Assembly (NCBI RefSeq): GCF_030160835.1 | Contig: NZ_BSPC01000023.1 | Span: 124,001 to 188,000 of the forward strand | Source of the DNA: Labrys miyagiensis | Lineage (GTDB): Bacteria; Pseudomonadota; Alphaproteobacteria; Rhizobiales; Labraceae | DNA: 64,000 bases | Direction: 5' to 3' | Shown: positions 34,992 through 43,627 of the stretch, one piece after another | Layout of the letters: each line of letters starts with the position of its first letter | Numbering within the stretch: the first letter of the stretch is position 1 | Translations under genes and position numbers: made by a program | The notes under the pieces: model-generated | Seen by the model: only the letters and a program-made list of their open reading frames with translations | What the model was told of the DNA's origin: nothing | Database searches by the model: none

Positions 34992-36073
34992 CAGGCAGCC
35001 TCCCCCTCGACGCGGACGCCGCCGGCATAGACATGGATGTTGCGAGCATCGAAGATCATGCCGGCTTCGGAACCGGCGAGTTCCAGCCCGTCCGGAGCCG
35101 TGATGATGATGGGAGTGCCACCAAGGTCGACGCGCGCCATGCGGCGGGCGCCGAGATCGTCGATCCGCCTGACGCTGACGGGGAGCCCCTGCCCGGGTTC
35201 TGCCAGCAGCGCATGCTCGGGCCGAATGCCGACTTCGACATCCCCGGCCGGCAATCCGCGATAGGCCCGCTCCAGCGGAATAGTCACCGCGCCGGCCCGG
35301 GCCGAGCGACCCTCGACCGTGGCCTTGATCAGGTTCATGCCGGGCGAACCGATGAAATAGCCGACGAAGGTGTGGGCCGGCTTTTCGAAAAGCTCGGCCG
35401 GCGAGCCCATCTGCACCACCGCGCCGTCATGCATCACCACCACCGTATCGGCGAAGGTAAGCGCCTCGGTCTGGTCATGCGTGACATAGATCATGGTGAT
35501 GTCGAGCTGGCGGTGCAGCGCCTTCAGCTTCGAACGCAGTTCCCATTTGAGCGCCGGGTCGATGACCGTGAGCGGCTCGTCGAACAGTACCGCGGCGACA
35601 TCAGGGCGGACGAGGCCCCGGCCGAGCGAGATCTTCTGCTTGGCGTCCGCGGTCAACCCCCGCGCGCGCTTGTTGAGGTCCTTGTCGAGATCCAGCAGCG
35701 CAGCGATTTCACTGACCCTGCGGTCGATATCCGGCCTCGCCATGCCGCGATTCTTCAGCGGGAAGGCGAGATTCTGCGCCACCGTCATGGTGTCGTAGAT
35801 CACCGGGAACTGGAATACCTGGGCAATGTTGCGCTTTTCGGTCGGCAGGCGGGTCACATCGCGCCCGTCGAACAGCACCGCGCCCTCGCTCGGCGTCACC
35901 AGCCCTGAAATGATGTTGAGCAGCGTGGTCTTGCCGCAGCCCGAGGGGCCGAGCAGGGCATAGGCACCGCCCTGCTTCCAGACGTGATCGATCTTCTTGA
36001 GCGCGTAGTCGGAGGGCTGGGACGGCGTCGCCTTGTAGGAATGGGCGAGGGATTTCAGCGTGATCTCGGCCAT
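34991..36073 (-). CDS. glpT: Glycerol ABC transporter ATPase with degenerate signature motif
   Basis: A 360-residue ATPase of the MalK type. Walker A is LLGPSGCGKTT (residues 41-50), Q-loop VFQF, Walker B VLFDEP (D165, E166) and the switch His is H199 (VTHDQTEA). The signature, normally LSGGQ, reads LTADAKQK (140-147), and the D-loop is LTVIDP instead of SNLD. A C-terminal regulatory (TOBE) domain follows from about 240. The signature loss is complementary to the missing switch His in GlpS (see findings). The glpS stop lies 9 bp upstream of this gene. Confidence 0.9.
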   Translation of the reverse strand: MAEITLKSLAHSYKATPSQPSDYALKKIDHVWKQGGAYALLGPSGCGKTTLLNIISGLVTPSEGAVLFDGRDVTRLPTEKRNIAQVFQFPVIYDTMTVAQNLAFPLKNRGMARPDIDRRVSEIAALLDLDKDLNKRARGLTADAKQKISLGRGLVRPDVAAVLFDEPLTVIDPALKWELRSKLKALHRQLDITMIYVTHDQTEALTFADTVVVMHDGAVVQMGSPAELFEKPAHTFVGYFIGSPGMNLIKATVEGRSARAGAVTIPLERAYRGLPAGDVEVGIRPEHALLAEPGQGLPVSVRRIDDLGARRMARVDLGGTPIIITAPDGLELAGSEAGMIFDARNIHVYAGGVRVEGEAA

Positions 36074-36082
36074 GATCCTCTC

Positions 36083-37159
36083 CTAGGCTACCGGCGCCGC
36101 GGCAAGCCGTCCTGCCGTGTCGAAGACGAAGAGGCGCGAAGGCGACACGAACAGGTCGACCGGCGCGCCCGGCACGATCTCGCGGACGCCGGGAACCAGC
36201 GCGACGAAGCGATCGTCGTGATAATCGGCATGCACGAAGCTCTCGGAGCCGGAGATCTCGGTGACCGAGACGATCGAGGGCAGGCGCAGGGCGTCCTGGC
36301 CGGGCGGCTCGAGCAGGAGATGATTGGGCCGGATACCGAGATGGTAGTCACCATCTGCAAGGCCAGCCGTGGTGCCGGACGCCGGCACGACTTCTCCCGT
36401 AGGCAGCCGCAGATCGCTACCCTGTTTGCGGGCGCTGAACACGTTCATCGGCGGATCGGAAAAGACCTGGGCAGTGGCCAAGTCCTTCGGACGGCGATAG
36501 ACCTCGATGGTGCGCCCGAACTGGGAAATGCGGCCCTGCCAGAGGGTCGCAGTGTTGCCGCCGAGGAGAAGCGCCTCCTGCGGCTCGGTGGTGGCATAGA
36601 CGAAGACCGCGCCGGACGCCTCGAAGATGCGCGGCAATTCCTCGCGCAATTCCTCGCGCAGCTTGTAATCGAGATTGGCGAGCGGCTCATCGAGCAGGAC
36701 GAGATCGGCGCGCTTGACGATGGCGCGGGCGATGGCGGTGCGCTGCTGCTGGCCGCCCGAGAGCTGCAGCGGCGTGCGATCCAGCATCGCATCAAGCTTG
36801 AGCAGCCGGGCGGCCTGGCGCACTTCGGCATCGATCTCGGCCGCCGGACGCTTCTTCACCCGCAACGGCGAGGCGATGTTCTCGTAGACACTGAGCGAGG
36901 GGTAGTTGATGAATTGCTGGTAGACCATCGCCACCGAGCGAGTGCGCACATGAGCGCCGGTTACGTCCTTGCCGTCGACGACAACCCGGCCCGCGCTCGG
37001 CCGGTCGAGCCCGGCCATCAGCCGCATCAGCGAGGTCTTGCCCGACAGGGTCGGCCCCAGCAATACGTTGAGGGATCCGCTTTCGAGGGTCAGCGACACA
37101 TCGGAGATATGCGTCTCCGCGCCGACCGTCTTGCTAACGTTTTCGAGCGTAAGACCCAC
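36083..37159 (-). CDS. glpS: Glycerol ABC transporter ATPase lacking the switch histidine
   Basis: A 358-residue ATPase with Walker [12 protein letters not shown] (35-43), intact signature LSGGQQQR (133-140) and Walker B VLLDEP (D157, E158). At the H-loop, where THDQ is expected, it reads [11 protein letters not shown], placing T191 at the position of the switch His. A TOBE-like C-terminal domain follows. First gene of the transporter operon, 128 bp from glpR; the intergenic region has candidate GlpR sites. Confidence 0.9.
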   Translation of the reverse strand: MGLTLENVSKTVGAETHISDVSLTLESGSLNVLLGPTLSGKTSLMRLMAGLDRPSAGRVVVDGKDVTGAHVRTRSVAMVYQQFINYPSLSVYENIASPLRVKKRPAAEIDAEVRQAARLLKLDAMLDRTPLQLSGGQQQRTAIARAIVKRADLVLLDEPLANLDYKLREELREELPRIFEASGAVFVYATTEPQEALLLGGNTATLWQGRISQFGRTIEVYRRPKDLATAQVFSDPPMNVFSARKQGSDLRLPTGEVVPASGTTAGLADGDYHLGIRPNHLLLEPPGQDALRLPSIVSVTEISGSESFVHADYHDDRFVALVPGVREIVPGAPVDLFVSPSRLFVFDTAGRLAAAPVA

Positions 37160-37231
37160 GCTACGCTTCCCCCGATCAGGACGGCCGCATCACGTGCGGC
37201 TCGCTCTTTTTCTCAACCCAGACGAGTTATG

Positions 37232-37265
37232 AGCGAAAATCGTACCCTCTGCAAGCGAATAAAAT
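37232..37265 (-). promoter_or_regulatory. Candidate GlpR half-sites before glpS
   Basis: AGCGAAAATC (37232-37241) and AGCGAATAAAAT (37254-37265), two related direct repeats read as GATTTTCGCT and ATTTTATTCGCT on the minus strand, toward glpS. The same ATTTTCGCT string recurs before glpD at 38307. DeoR-type GlpR proteins recognise TTCG-containing repeats, so these are reasonable sites. Confidence 0.35.
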
Positions 37266-37287
37266 GATCATCATAATGAAAAGCCAC

Positions 37288-38100
37288 TCACTCGCCGTCG
37301 TCGCTTTCCAGCGCTGAAACCGCCCCTGTCTCGATCACCTCGACCTTGTGTGCGCGGCAGAGGTCGGCGATGGCGGCGGTTGGGAGACGGTCGGTGACGA
37401 ACACATCGATCTCGCTGAGATGGGCGACGCGCACCGGCGCCGAGCGCGCGAACTTGCTGCTATCCGCCACCAGGACGACCTTGCGCGCATGGTCGATGAT
37501 GGCGCGCGAGGCCTGCACCTCGAAGATGTCGTAGTCCAGCAGCGTACCGTCGGTATCGATGGCGGAGGTGCCGATGATGGCGAGATCGGCCCGGAACTGG
37601 CCGATCATGTCAACGACCTGCGCCCCCACGATGCCGCCATCCGACTGGCGCACCGAGCCGCCGAGCACGAGGACGTTGATGCTCTCCTTGCGGTAGAGAT
37701 CGGCGGCGACATGCAGATTGTTGGTGATCACCAGCAATCCCTTATGGCCTCCGAGTGCATGCGCCACCTCCTCGGTGGTGGTACCAATATTGATAAAAAC
37801 GGTGGAATGATCGGGAATGAGAGCGGCAGCAATTTCGCCGATCCGCTGCTTCTGTTCCCCAGCGATCATCTTTCTCGCTTCGTAGCTGAGGTTGACGACA
37901 CCTGAGGAGACCATGGCGCCACCATGCACGCGCACGATGATCTGGGCCCTGCTCAGGTCGTTGAGATCGCGGCGGATGGTCTGTGGCGTGACGGCAAAAT
38001 GCGCCGCCAGGTCCTCGACGGTGGCGCGGCCCTTGATGCGCAGCCACTCGACGATCTCCTGCTGTCGGCGGGCGGTGGTTTTCGAACTGGGCAGAGCCAT
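37288..38100 (-). CDS. glpR: DeoR family repressor of glycerol utilisation
   Basis: A 270-residue DeoR-family protein. The N-terminal helix-turn-helix is GRATVEDLAAHFAVTPQTIR with the DeoR signature RRDLNDLS; the rest is the sugar-phosphate-isomerase-like ligand domain (VFINIGTTTEEVAHAL, VLGGSVRQSDGGIVGAQVVD, DYDIFEVQASRAIIDHARKV). GlpR binds glycerol 3-phosphate as inducer. It sits between the transporter operon on its own strand and the divergent glpD. Confidence 0.88.
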   Translation of the reverse strand: MALPSSKTTARRQQEIVEWLRIKGRATVEDLAAHFAVTPQTIRRDLNDLSRAQIIVRVHGGAMVSSGVVNLSYEARKMIAGEQKQRIGEIAAALIPDHSTVFINIGTTTEEVAHALGGHKGLLVITNNLHVAADLYRKESINVLVLGGSVRQSDGGIVGAQVVDMIGQFRADLAIIGTSAIDTDGTLLDYDIFEVQASRAIIDHARKVVLVADSSKFARSAPVRVAHLSEIDVFVTDRLPTAAIADLCRAHKVEVIETGAVSALESDDGE

Positions 38101-38305
38101 GGCGCTGTGTCACCTGGGATAAGAGACGAAGAACGGGCTGGACGGTGCGGCCGCCTTGACCCGCATGAAACGGAGGGAGAAGGGGTCGGACCAGGCGGCG
38201 GCACGGGCGCCGCAGCCTCGGCTTTGCTCCCCGGGGCCAAGCGTCAGAAGTGCGCGGTGCCACACGTGTTCCCCCAAAAACCAGCATGCCTCCTGCGTTC
38301 GCCTG

Positions 38306-38359
38306 CATTTTCGCTATGATCACCTGTTTTGGAAAAAGATGCGACTCTTATCGAAAATG
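38306..38359. promoter_or_regulatory. Candidate GlpR site pair
   Basis: CATTTTCG (38306-38313) and CGAAAATG (38352-38359) form a perfect inverted repeat 46 bp apart, about four and a half helical turns. The element CATTTTCGCT resembles the half-sites before glpS. Confidence 0.35.
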
Positions 38360-38407
38360 ACCGATGGAGCCGGCCTGCTGATTTCCAACCCGACGCCCAA
38401 GTTGCAT

Positions 38408-38429
38408 TTATGGTAATTTATTACCATAA
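38408..38429. promoter_or_regulatory. Perfect 9-bp dyad upstream of glpD
   Basis: TTATGGTAA-TTTA-TTACCATAA, an unusually AT-rich symmetric site, 229 bp before the glpD ATG. It differs from the TTCG motif, so a second regulator could bind here. Confidence 0.45.
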
Positions 38430-38657
38430 TTTTTTGGGACAAAGCGACTCAAGTTTTCATATGGACCGTATGATTTTCGTTTTTTCTGGAAATGAGGACA
38501 AAACGAACATAAGGATAGCATACACGAACTTTAAGAAACGGATCAGTGGGACCCCGGCTGGGACGGTCCCGGGCAGGGAGGCGGATGCCATGACTTCGAC
38601 AGTTCCGATAGCCGGTGACCGGCACCACGCAACTCGGTCAGGCGGTAGCGATCTGTG

Positions 38658-40205
38658 ATGACACACTCCCAACCCAGCCCCCCAGCCCCAGCAGCGGATG
38701 CGCCCTTCGACGTCTTCGTCATAGGCGGCGGCGTCAATGGCTGCGGCATCGCCCGCGATGCGGCGGGACGCGGCTACAAGGTGCATCTCGCCGAGATGAA
38801 CGATCTAGCCAGCGGCACCTCGTCCAAGGCCACCAAGCTCATCCACGGGGGCCTGCGCTATCTCGAATATTACGAGTTCCGCCTGGTGCGTGAAGCCCTG
38901 ATGGAACGCGAGATCCTCTGGCGCAATTCGCCCCATCTCATCCGCCCGCTACGTTTCGTGCTGCCCTATTTCAAGGGCCTGCGCCCGGCCTGGATGCTGC
39001 GCCTCGGCCTTTTCCTCTACGACCATATCGGCGGCCGCAAGAAACTGCCTGCCACCCGCACGCTGAACCTGCGCAGCGACGAGGCCGGCAAGCCCCTGAA
39101 GCCGATCTTCGACAAGGCCTTCGAATATTCGGACTGCTGGGTCAACGATGCCCGTTTCGTGGCGCTCAACGCGCGCGACGCGGCCGACCGGGGCGCCACC
39201 ATCCGCACCCGCTGCAAGGTGATCTCGGCCCGGCAGGAGAACGGTCTGTGGCGCATCCGCCTGCGCGACGAGCGCAGCGGTGCCGAGAACGAGGTGACCG
39301 CGCGCCTGATCATCAACGCCGCGGGCCCCTGGGTCGACAAGGTGATGGAGGGGGTCCTCTCCCATAACGAACCGAACCAGGTTCGCCTGGTGCAGGGCAG
39401 CCATATCGTCGTGCCCAAGATGTTCGAGCACGACCGCTGCTACATCTTCCAGAACCCTGACGGGCGCATCATCTTCGCCATCCCCTATGAGGACGAGTTC
39501 ACGCTGATCGGCACCACCGACCAGGACTACAAGGATGATCCGGCCAAGGTGGCGATCACGCCGGAGGAGACGGACTATCTGTGCAAGGCGGCAAGCGAAT
39601 ATTTCATCAAGCCCGTGACGCCTGCCGACGTCGTCTGGACCTATTCCGGCGTGCGCCCGCTCTATGACGACAAGGCGAGCGCGGCGCAGGCGGCGACGCG
39701 CGATTATGTGATCAAGGAAGAGCGCATCGGAAGTTCGCCGCTCCTCAACATCTTCGGCGGCAAGATCACCACCTATCGCCGCCTCTCCGAGCATATGCTC
39801 CAGCATGTGGAGAAGATCCTCGGCGCCAGGAGCGGGCCGTGGACGGAGGATGCCCCGCTGCCTGGAGGTGATATGCCGGGCGCCGATCTCGAAGCTTTCA
39901 TCCGCAAGCTCACGGCGGACAAGCCCTTCCTCTCCCCTGCCCTGGCGCGCCGCCTCGCCAAGGCCTATGGCACCCGCGCCATGCGCTTCCTCGACAAGGC
40001 CAACAGCCTGGCCGATCTCGGCCGGGATTTCGGCATGGGCCTCAGCGCATCCGAGATCGACTATCTGGTCCAGGAGGAATGGGCGGTGACCTCGGAGGAC
40101 ATCCTCTGGCGCCGCTCCAAGCTCGGCCTGCATCTGCCCGCCGAGGTGGCGGGTGAGATCGACGCCTATCTGGCGAGCAAGCACGTCGCGGTCGCTGGAG
40201 CGTGA
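38658..40205 (+). CDS. glpD: Aerobic glycerol-3-phosphate dehydrogenase
   Basis: A 515-residue membrane-associated flavoprotein that oxidises glycerol 3-phosphate to dihydroxyacetone phosphate and feeds quinones. FAD site FVIGGGVNGCGIARDAAGRG (from about residue 17), then GTSSKATKLIHGGLRYLEYY, VWTYSGVRPLYDD and NIFGGKITTYRRLSEHML are hallmarks of GlpD. The ATG at 38658 is preferred; a GTG at 38655 is in frame. In rhizobia glpD lies in front of glpSTPQUV on the same strand, whereas here it is divergent from glpR. Confidence 0.93.
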   Translation: MTHSQPSPPAPAADAPFDVFVIGGGVNGCGIARDAAGRGYKVHLAEMNDLASGTSSKATKLIHGGLRYLEYYEFRLVREALMEREILWRNSPHLIRPLRFVLPYFKGLRPAWMLRLGLFLYDHIGGRKKLPATRTLNLRSDEAGKPLKPIFDKAFEYSDCWVNDARFVALNARDAADRGATIRTRCKVISARQENGLWRIRLRDERSGAENEVTARLIINAAGPWVDKVMEGVLSHNEPNQVRLVQGSHIVVPKMFEHDRCYIFQNPDGRIIFAIPYEDEFTLIGTTDQDYKDDPAKVAITPEETDYLCKAASEYFIKPVTPADVVWTYSGVRPLYDDKASAAQAATRDYVIKEERIGSSPLLNIFGGKITTYRRLSEHMLQHVEKILGARSGPWTEDAPLPGGDMPGADLEAFIRKLTADKPFLSPALARRLAKAYGTRAMRFLDKANSLADLGRDFGMGLSASEIDYLVQEEWAVTSEDILWRRSKLGLHLPAEVAGEIDAYLASKHVAVAGA

Positions 40206-40248
40206 CCCAATGGCTCTGGCTACCTGCCCATCGGCAATGAAGAGCTGT

Positions 40249-40432
40249 CATTCCCGGCCGTATCCTCACAAGCTTTGCTTGTGAGTGCGCTCTTGAGCGA
40301 AGCGAGAGAGGGTGAGGGGAAGGAAATCCAGGGGCCAATGGAGCTGAGACTTTTGGCCCCTGGATCCATCCCCTTCCCTCCCAGTCACAAGCAAAGCTTG
40401 TGACGTGCTCGCCGGGGATGACAACACCATTC
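40249..40432. repeat. Compound palindromic element between glpD and glpK
   Basis: Outer arms TGTCATTCCCGG / CCGGGGATGACA; inside them TCACAAGCTTTGCTTGTGA and TCACAAGCAAAGCTTGTGA, and a central pair GGAAATCCAGGGGCCA / TGGCCCCTGGATCC. It fills most of the 362-bp space between the stop of glpD and glpK. I see no gene here. Confidence 0.75.
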
Positions 40433-40567
40433 TGCGCCATTGGGTAAAGAGTAAGGGCCGTTGGTATGACTGGAATGTCGACCAGGAAGTCGACCTCCAA
40501 ACTACCCCGCCCGCCCTCACCAGCGGGCAACCCTGCACCACCATAAGAATCAATGCGGGAGCAAACG

Positions 40568-42064
40568 ATGTCTCGTTATGTCGGCTCGATCGACCAGGGA
40601 ACCACCAGCACGCGCTTCATCATCTTCGATCGCAAGGGCGAGATCATCTCAAGCGACCAGAAGGAGCACGAGCAGCTCTATCCCAAGCCGGGCTGGGTGG
40701 AGCACGATCCGGCCGAGATCTGGCGCAACACGGAGGCTGTGATCGCCGGCGCCCTCCAAAGGAAGGGCCTGGCCGCCGGCGATCTCGCTTCCGTCGGCAT
40801 CACCAACCAGCGCGAAACCACCATGCTGTGGGACCGCAAGACCGGCAAACCCGCCCACAATGCCGTGGTGTGGATGGACACCCGCACCGACCAGCTCGTC
40901 GCCCGGCTGAGCGAGGACAGCGGCAAGGATCGCCTGCGCGCCAAAACCGGCCTGCCGCTCGCCACCTATTTCTCCGGCCTCAAGCTGCGCTGGCTGCTCG
41001 ACCATGTGCCCGGCGCCCAGAAGGCGGCGGAGGCCGGCGATCTCCTGTTCGGCAACATGGACAGTTGGGTCGTCTGGAACCTCACCGGCGGCACCGAAGG
41101 CGGCCTGCACCTCACCGATGTCACCAACGCCTCGCGCACCCAGCTGATGGATCTGGAGACGCTGGACTGGGACAGGGACATCCTCAACCTCTTCGACATC
41201 CCCCGTGCCTGCCTGCCCGAGATCCGCTCCTCCAGCGAGGTCTATGGCAAGGCCAGGGGCGTGCTGGCCGACGTGCCGGTGGCCGGCATCCTCGGCGACC
41301 AGCAGGCCGCCCTGTTCGGCCAGGCCTGCCTGCAGCCGGGCGAAGCCAAGAACACTTATGGCACCGGCTGCTTCATGCTGATGAACACCGGCGAGAAACC
41401 CTATCAGTCGAGCCATGGTCTGCTGACGACGCTCGGCTACAAGCTGGGCAAAGAGAAGGCGGTCTACGCCCTTGAGGGCTCGATCGCCATCGCCGGAGCG
41501 TTGGTGCAGTGGCTGCGCGACAATCTCGGGCTGGTGAGGACCGCCCCTGAGATCGAAACGCTGGCCGGCACCGTGCCCGACAATGGCGATGTCTATTTCG
41601 TGCCGGCCTTTTCGGGCCTCTACGCCCCGCATTGGAAGGAAAGCGCCCGCGGCGTGATCGCCGGCCTCACACGCTTTGCCAACAAGGGCCACATCGCCCG
41701 CGCCGCCCTGGAAGCCACCGCCTTCCAGACGCATGAGGTGATCGAGGCGATGACCAAGGATTCGGGCGTCGAGATCACGGAGTTGCGCACCGATGGCGGC
41801 ATGGTGGTCAACGAATTGCTGATGCAGTTCCAGGCCGACATCCTGAACGTGCCCGTGGTGCGCCCACGGGTGATCGAGACCACGGCCCTCGGCGCGGCCT
41901 ATGCGGCCGGCCTTGCCACCGGCTACTGGAATTCGACGCGCGACATCTCCGACAATTGGGGTGTCGACAAGCGCTGGCATCCCGCCATGGCGCAGGCCCA
42001 ACGCGCCAAGCTGCTGGCGGCCTGGACCAAGGCCGTCGACCGGTCGCTGGACTGGGCGGAGTAG
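40568..42064 (+). CDS. glpK: Glycerol kinase
   Basis: A 498-residue FGGY-family kinase that phosphorylates glycerol to glycerol 3-phosphate. [20 protein letters not shown] is the N-terminal phosphate loop; [57 protein letters not shown] and [20 protein letters not shown] are FGGY/GlpK landmarks. The ATG at 40568 is chosen for the GGGAG seven bases upstream and the family start [11 protein letters not shown]. Its TAG stop is followed at once by a truncated palindromic element. Confidence 0.95.
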   Translation: MSRYVGSIDQGTTSTRFIIFDRKGEIISSDQKEHEQLYPKPGWVEHDPAEIWRNTEAVIAGALQRKGLAAGDLASVGITNQRETTMLWDRKTGKPAHNAVVWMDTRTDQLVARLSEDSGKDRLRAKTGLPLATYFSGLKLRWLLDHVPGAQKAAEAGDLLFGNMDSWVVWNLTGGTEGGLHLTDVTNASRTQLMDLETLDWDRDILNLFDIPRACLPEIRSSSEVYGKARGVLADVPVAGILGDQQAALFGQACLQPGEAKNTYGTGCFMLMNTGEKPYQSSHGLLTTLGYKLGKEKAVYALEGSIAIAGALVQWLRDNLGLVRTAPEIETLAGTVPDNGDVYFVPAFSGLYAPHWKESARGVIAGLTRFANKGHIARAALEATAFQTHEVIEAMTKDSGVEITELRTDGGMVVNELLMQFQADILNVPVVRPRVIETTALGAAYAAGLATGYWNSTRDISDNWGVDKRWHPAMAQAQRAKLLAAWTKAVDRSLDWAE

Positions 42065-42136
42065 CTGGGAGCGCGGACGTCCCCACGACACTCAAGTGAG
42101 TGTCGGACGATCCGCTCTTGAAACGATCGGTTCAAG
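42065..42136. repeat. Truncated family 1 palindromic element
   Basis: CTGGGAGCGCGGACGTCC, an internal hairpin ACACTCA-AG-TGAGTGT, then GATCCGCTCTTGAAACGATC and CGGTTCAAG. The last part equals the start of the right arm (CGGTTCAAGAGCGGAC) of complete copies, but the sequence then switches to the isomerase fragment. Confidence 0.7.
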
Positions 42137-42331
42137 GATGTCGACGCAGCCGGGAAATGGAGCATGCTCGGTCAGGGCATCTGCGACCTGCCGGCGGTGG
42201 TCGACGTCGCTGCAGCAGGTCTGAACTTCAACGGCTGGCTGGTCCCGGAGGAAGAGTCCGACCAGGCGGCCGCCGATCCCGCCGCCGCCGTGAAGGCGAA
42301 CCGGGAAACGTTGCGCAGCTATGTCGCCTGA
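42128..42331 (+). pseudogene. 3' fragment of a sugar phosphate isomerase/epimerase gene
   Basis: The frame reads RFKDVDAAGKWSMLGQGICD, LPAVVDVAAAGLNFNGWLVP, EEESDQAAADPAAAVKANRE and TLRSYVA before a TGA at 42329. The FKDVD...LGQG...GW-V-EEESD pattern is the C-terminal end of xylose-isomerase-like TIM-barrel enzymes such as IolE relatives. The first 200 or so residues are missing and there is no start codon, so this is a remnant. The 5' boundary is the truncated repeat. Confidence 0.7.
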
Positions 42332-42341
42332 ATGGGACAGG

Positions 42342-42369
42342 CCAAGAAAAAGAGCCCCGAAAGGGCTCC
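42342..42369 (-). terminator. Intrinsic terminator (minus strand)
   Basis: GAGCCCC-TTTC-GGGGCTC followed by TTTTTCTTGG when read on the minus strand. It ends a leftward transcript that comes from the hypothetical gene at 42497-42847. Confidence 0.75.
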
Positions 42370-42496
42370 TCGCAAGTTCCGTGCGAACATCTTCTACAGC
42401 ACAACCAAACCACGAGCCTTAACCGCATCGGCAAGGCTTTTGTTCAAGTGGGTGGATACATCACGCGTCCCGTCTTACGAGGCGACACTACAGATC
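42370..42496 (-). other. Remnant with a short conserved-looking tail
   Basis: On the minus strand a frame reads TRDVSTHLNKSLADAVKARG then LVVL and a stop, just before the terminator at 42342. It has no start (a stop lies three codons upstream). It looks like the end of a lost gene, of unknown family. Confidence 0.3.
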
Positions 42497-42847
42497 TCAC
42501 ATATGAGCAGTATGGGTGCCGCGCTGTTCGGCCAGCGGAGGCGCCGTCATGGCGGGGCGGCGGTGTTGCAAAACGTGAAACGCGATGCGGCCCGTGCCGA
42601 TCAGTTCATAATAACGCACGACAGCATCGGCGACACGAGGCCCGTGCCCCGCAAGATTGGCCCGCAGATGTTCTTCCTTGGCGACGACCTTGAAGTCGCC
42701 ATTGGCGGCCATCAGGCGGCGGGCGCACAGCGCTTCGATGATCGGACGTGTTTCGTCGTTCCAAACATACCAGCCATATTCATCAGCGTTGGCACGCAGG
42801 AATTCGAGCTCCTCGGCAGTGAAAATTGAGGAATAGGTGTCTGGCAT
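42497..42847 (-). CDS. Hypothetical protein, 116 residues
   Basis: Open frame MPDTYSSIFTAEELEFLRAN then ADEYGWYVWNDETRPIIEAL and AANGDFKVVAKEEHLRANLA, with a looser C-terminus (PAMTAPPLAEQRGTHTAHM). The first 90 residues have protein-like composition with regular helices; the family is not recognised. It stands alone in a region of gene remnants and is followed by a good terminator, which supports expression. Confidence 0.5.
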   Translation of the reverse strand: MPDTYSSIFTAEELEFLRANADEYGWYVWNDETRPIIEALCARRLMAANGDFKVVAKEEHLRANLAGHGPRVADAVVRYYELIGTGRIAFHVLQHRRPAMTAPPLAEQRGTHTAHM

Positions 42848-43074
42848 GGCTCCACCCTATCGATTGACCCTGCTCACAAAACGCGGGCAAGGCTCATTTG
42901 GTTCCGTCAATGCAGGCAGTGTGTGACTATAACCCGGGCAGGTGGATTCACCTAGGTACGGTTATCGATTTATCTTTTAAATCAATGCACTTAGTTTAAC
43001 CATGCGCGAGCAGGAATTGTGCAATCTGTGTCATAATCGAGCAGAACTGTCACAAAAAGGACTTGGGCAAATGC

Positions 43075-43419
43075 TCAGGCATCGAGCATATGATGGCAAG
43101 CCGCCTGATGGCCGGGCGCCACCTCTTGCAGCATCGGGTCTTCGCGCCGGCATAGTTCGCTTGCGCGCGGGCAACGTTTATGGAAACGGCAACCGGCCGG
43201 GATCGACGCCGGGTCCGGCGGCTCGCCTTCCAGGGAAGCTCGGCGGCGCTGGCGTTCGCGCACCGGATCGGGCAGCGGAATGGCTGAAAGCAAGGCCGCG
43301 GTGTAGGGGCGGCGCGGCGTCCTGAACAGCAACTCGCGTGGCGCCTGTTCAACGATACGGCCCAGATACCTCGCTGCCACCTTACGGCACATATGGGCGA
43401 CGATGACGCAGGCGAGATA
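43075..43419 (-). pseudogene. 3' fragment of an oligopeptide/dipeptide ABC transporter ATPase gene
   Basis: The frame gives YLACVIVAHMCRKVAARYLG, RIVEQAPRELLFRTPRRPYT, AALLSAIPLPDPVRERQRRR, ... AGCRFHKRCPRASELC and ends ACHHMLDA. The RIVE...HPYT.ALLSA.P.PDP and CRFH.RCP segments are the C-terminal oligopeptide-transporter domain of DppF/OppF. The ATPase core with both Walker motifs is gone, and the sequence upstream of 43419 does not match. It is a relic; the rest of such an operon is absent. Confidence 0.7.
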
Positions 43420-43568
43420 GGGCCCTGTCGCCTGCGGCCCAGCCGGTGTCCTGCACCCGACATGTCGTGGAAACGTCATCCCAGGCGTGCCGGTAAATCC
43501 TTGGCGGTACCGCAGAGTCGGAAGCAAGGGGTGCCTCCACCAAAGCAGTGGATGGCCGCTCACATCGC

Positions 43569-43595
43569 TTGCGTGGATTTTTACGCCCGTATACT
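43569..43595 (+). promoter_or_regulatory. Candidate promoter of the tetR gene
   Basis: TTGCGT (43569-43574), 15-bp spacer, TATACT (43590-43595), 32 bp before the ATG. The spacer is short by one or two bases. Confidence 0.4.
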
Positions 43596-43627
43596 CCTCC
43601 GCCACCAAGGTCCACAGAGGCACCGCC

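Larger units (their letters stand above)
38101..38657. other. Regulatory stretch between glpR and glpD
   Basis: 557 bp without a convincing gene; short plus-strand frames at 38156-38416 and 38329-38658 lack ribosome binding sites and conserved composition. The right two thirds is AT-rich. It holds the CATTTTCG / CGAAAATG pair (38306-38359) and the perfect dyad at 38408-38429, and a further TTTTCGTTT ... AAACGAAC pair around 38473-38509. Promoters of glpR and glpD should lie here. Confidence 0.6.

Noticed and set aside
38156-38658. Small genes between glpR and glpD
   Set aside because: Frames have no ribosome binding sites and low-complexity translations; regulatory DNA is the better reading.
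43002-43325. A 107-residue plus-strand open frame
   Set aside because: It lies opposite the DppF/OppF remnant, whose translation shows true homology on the other strand.
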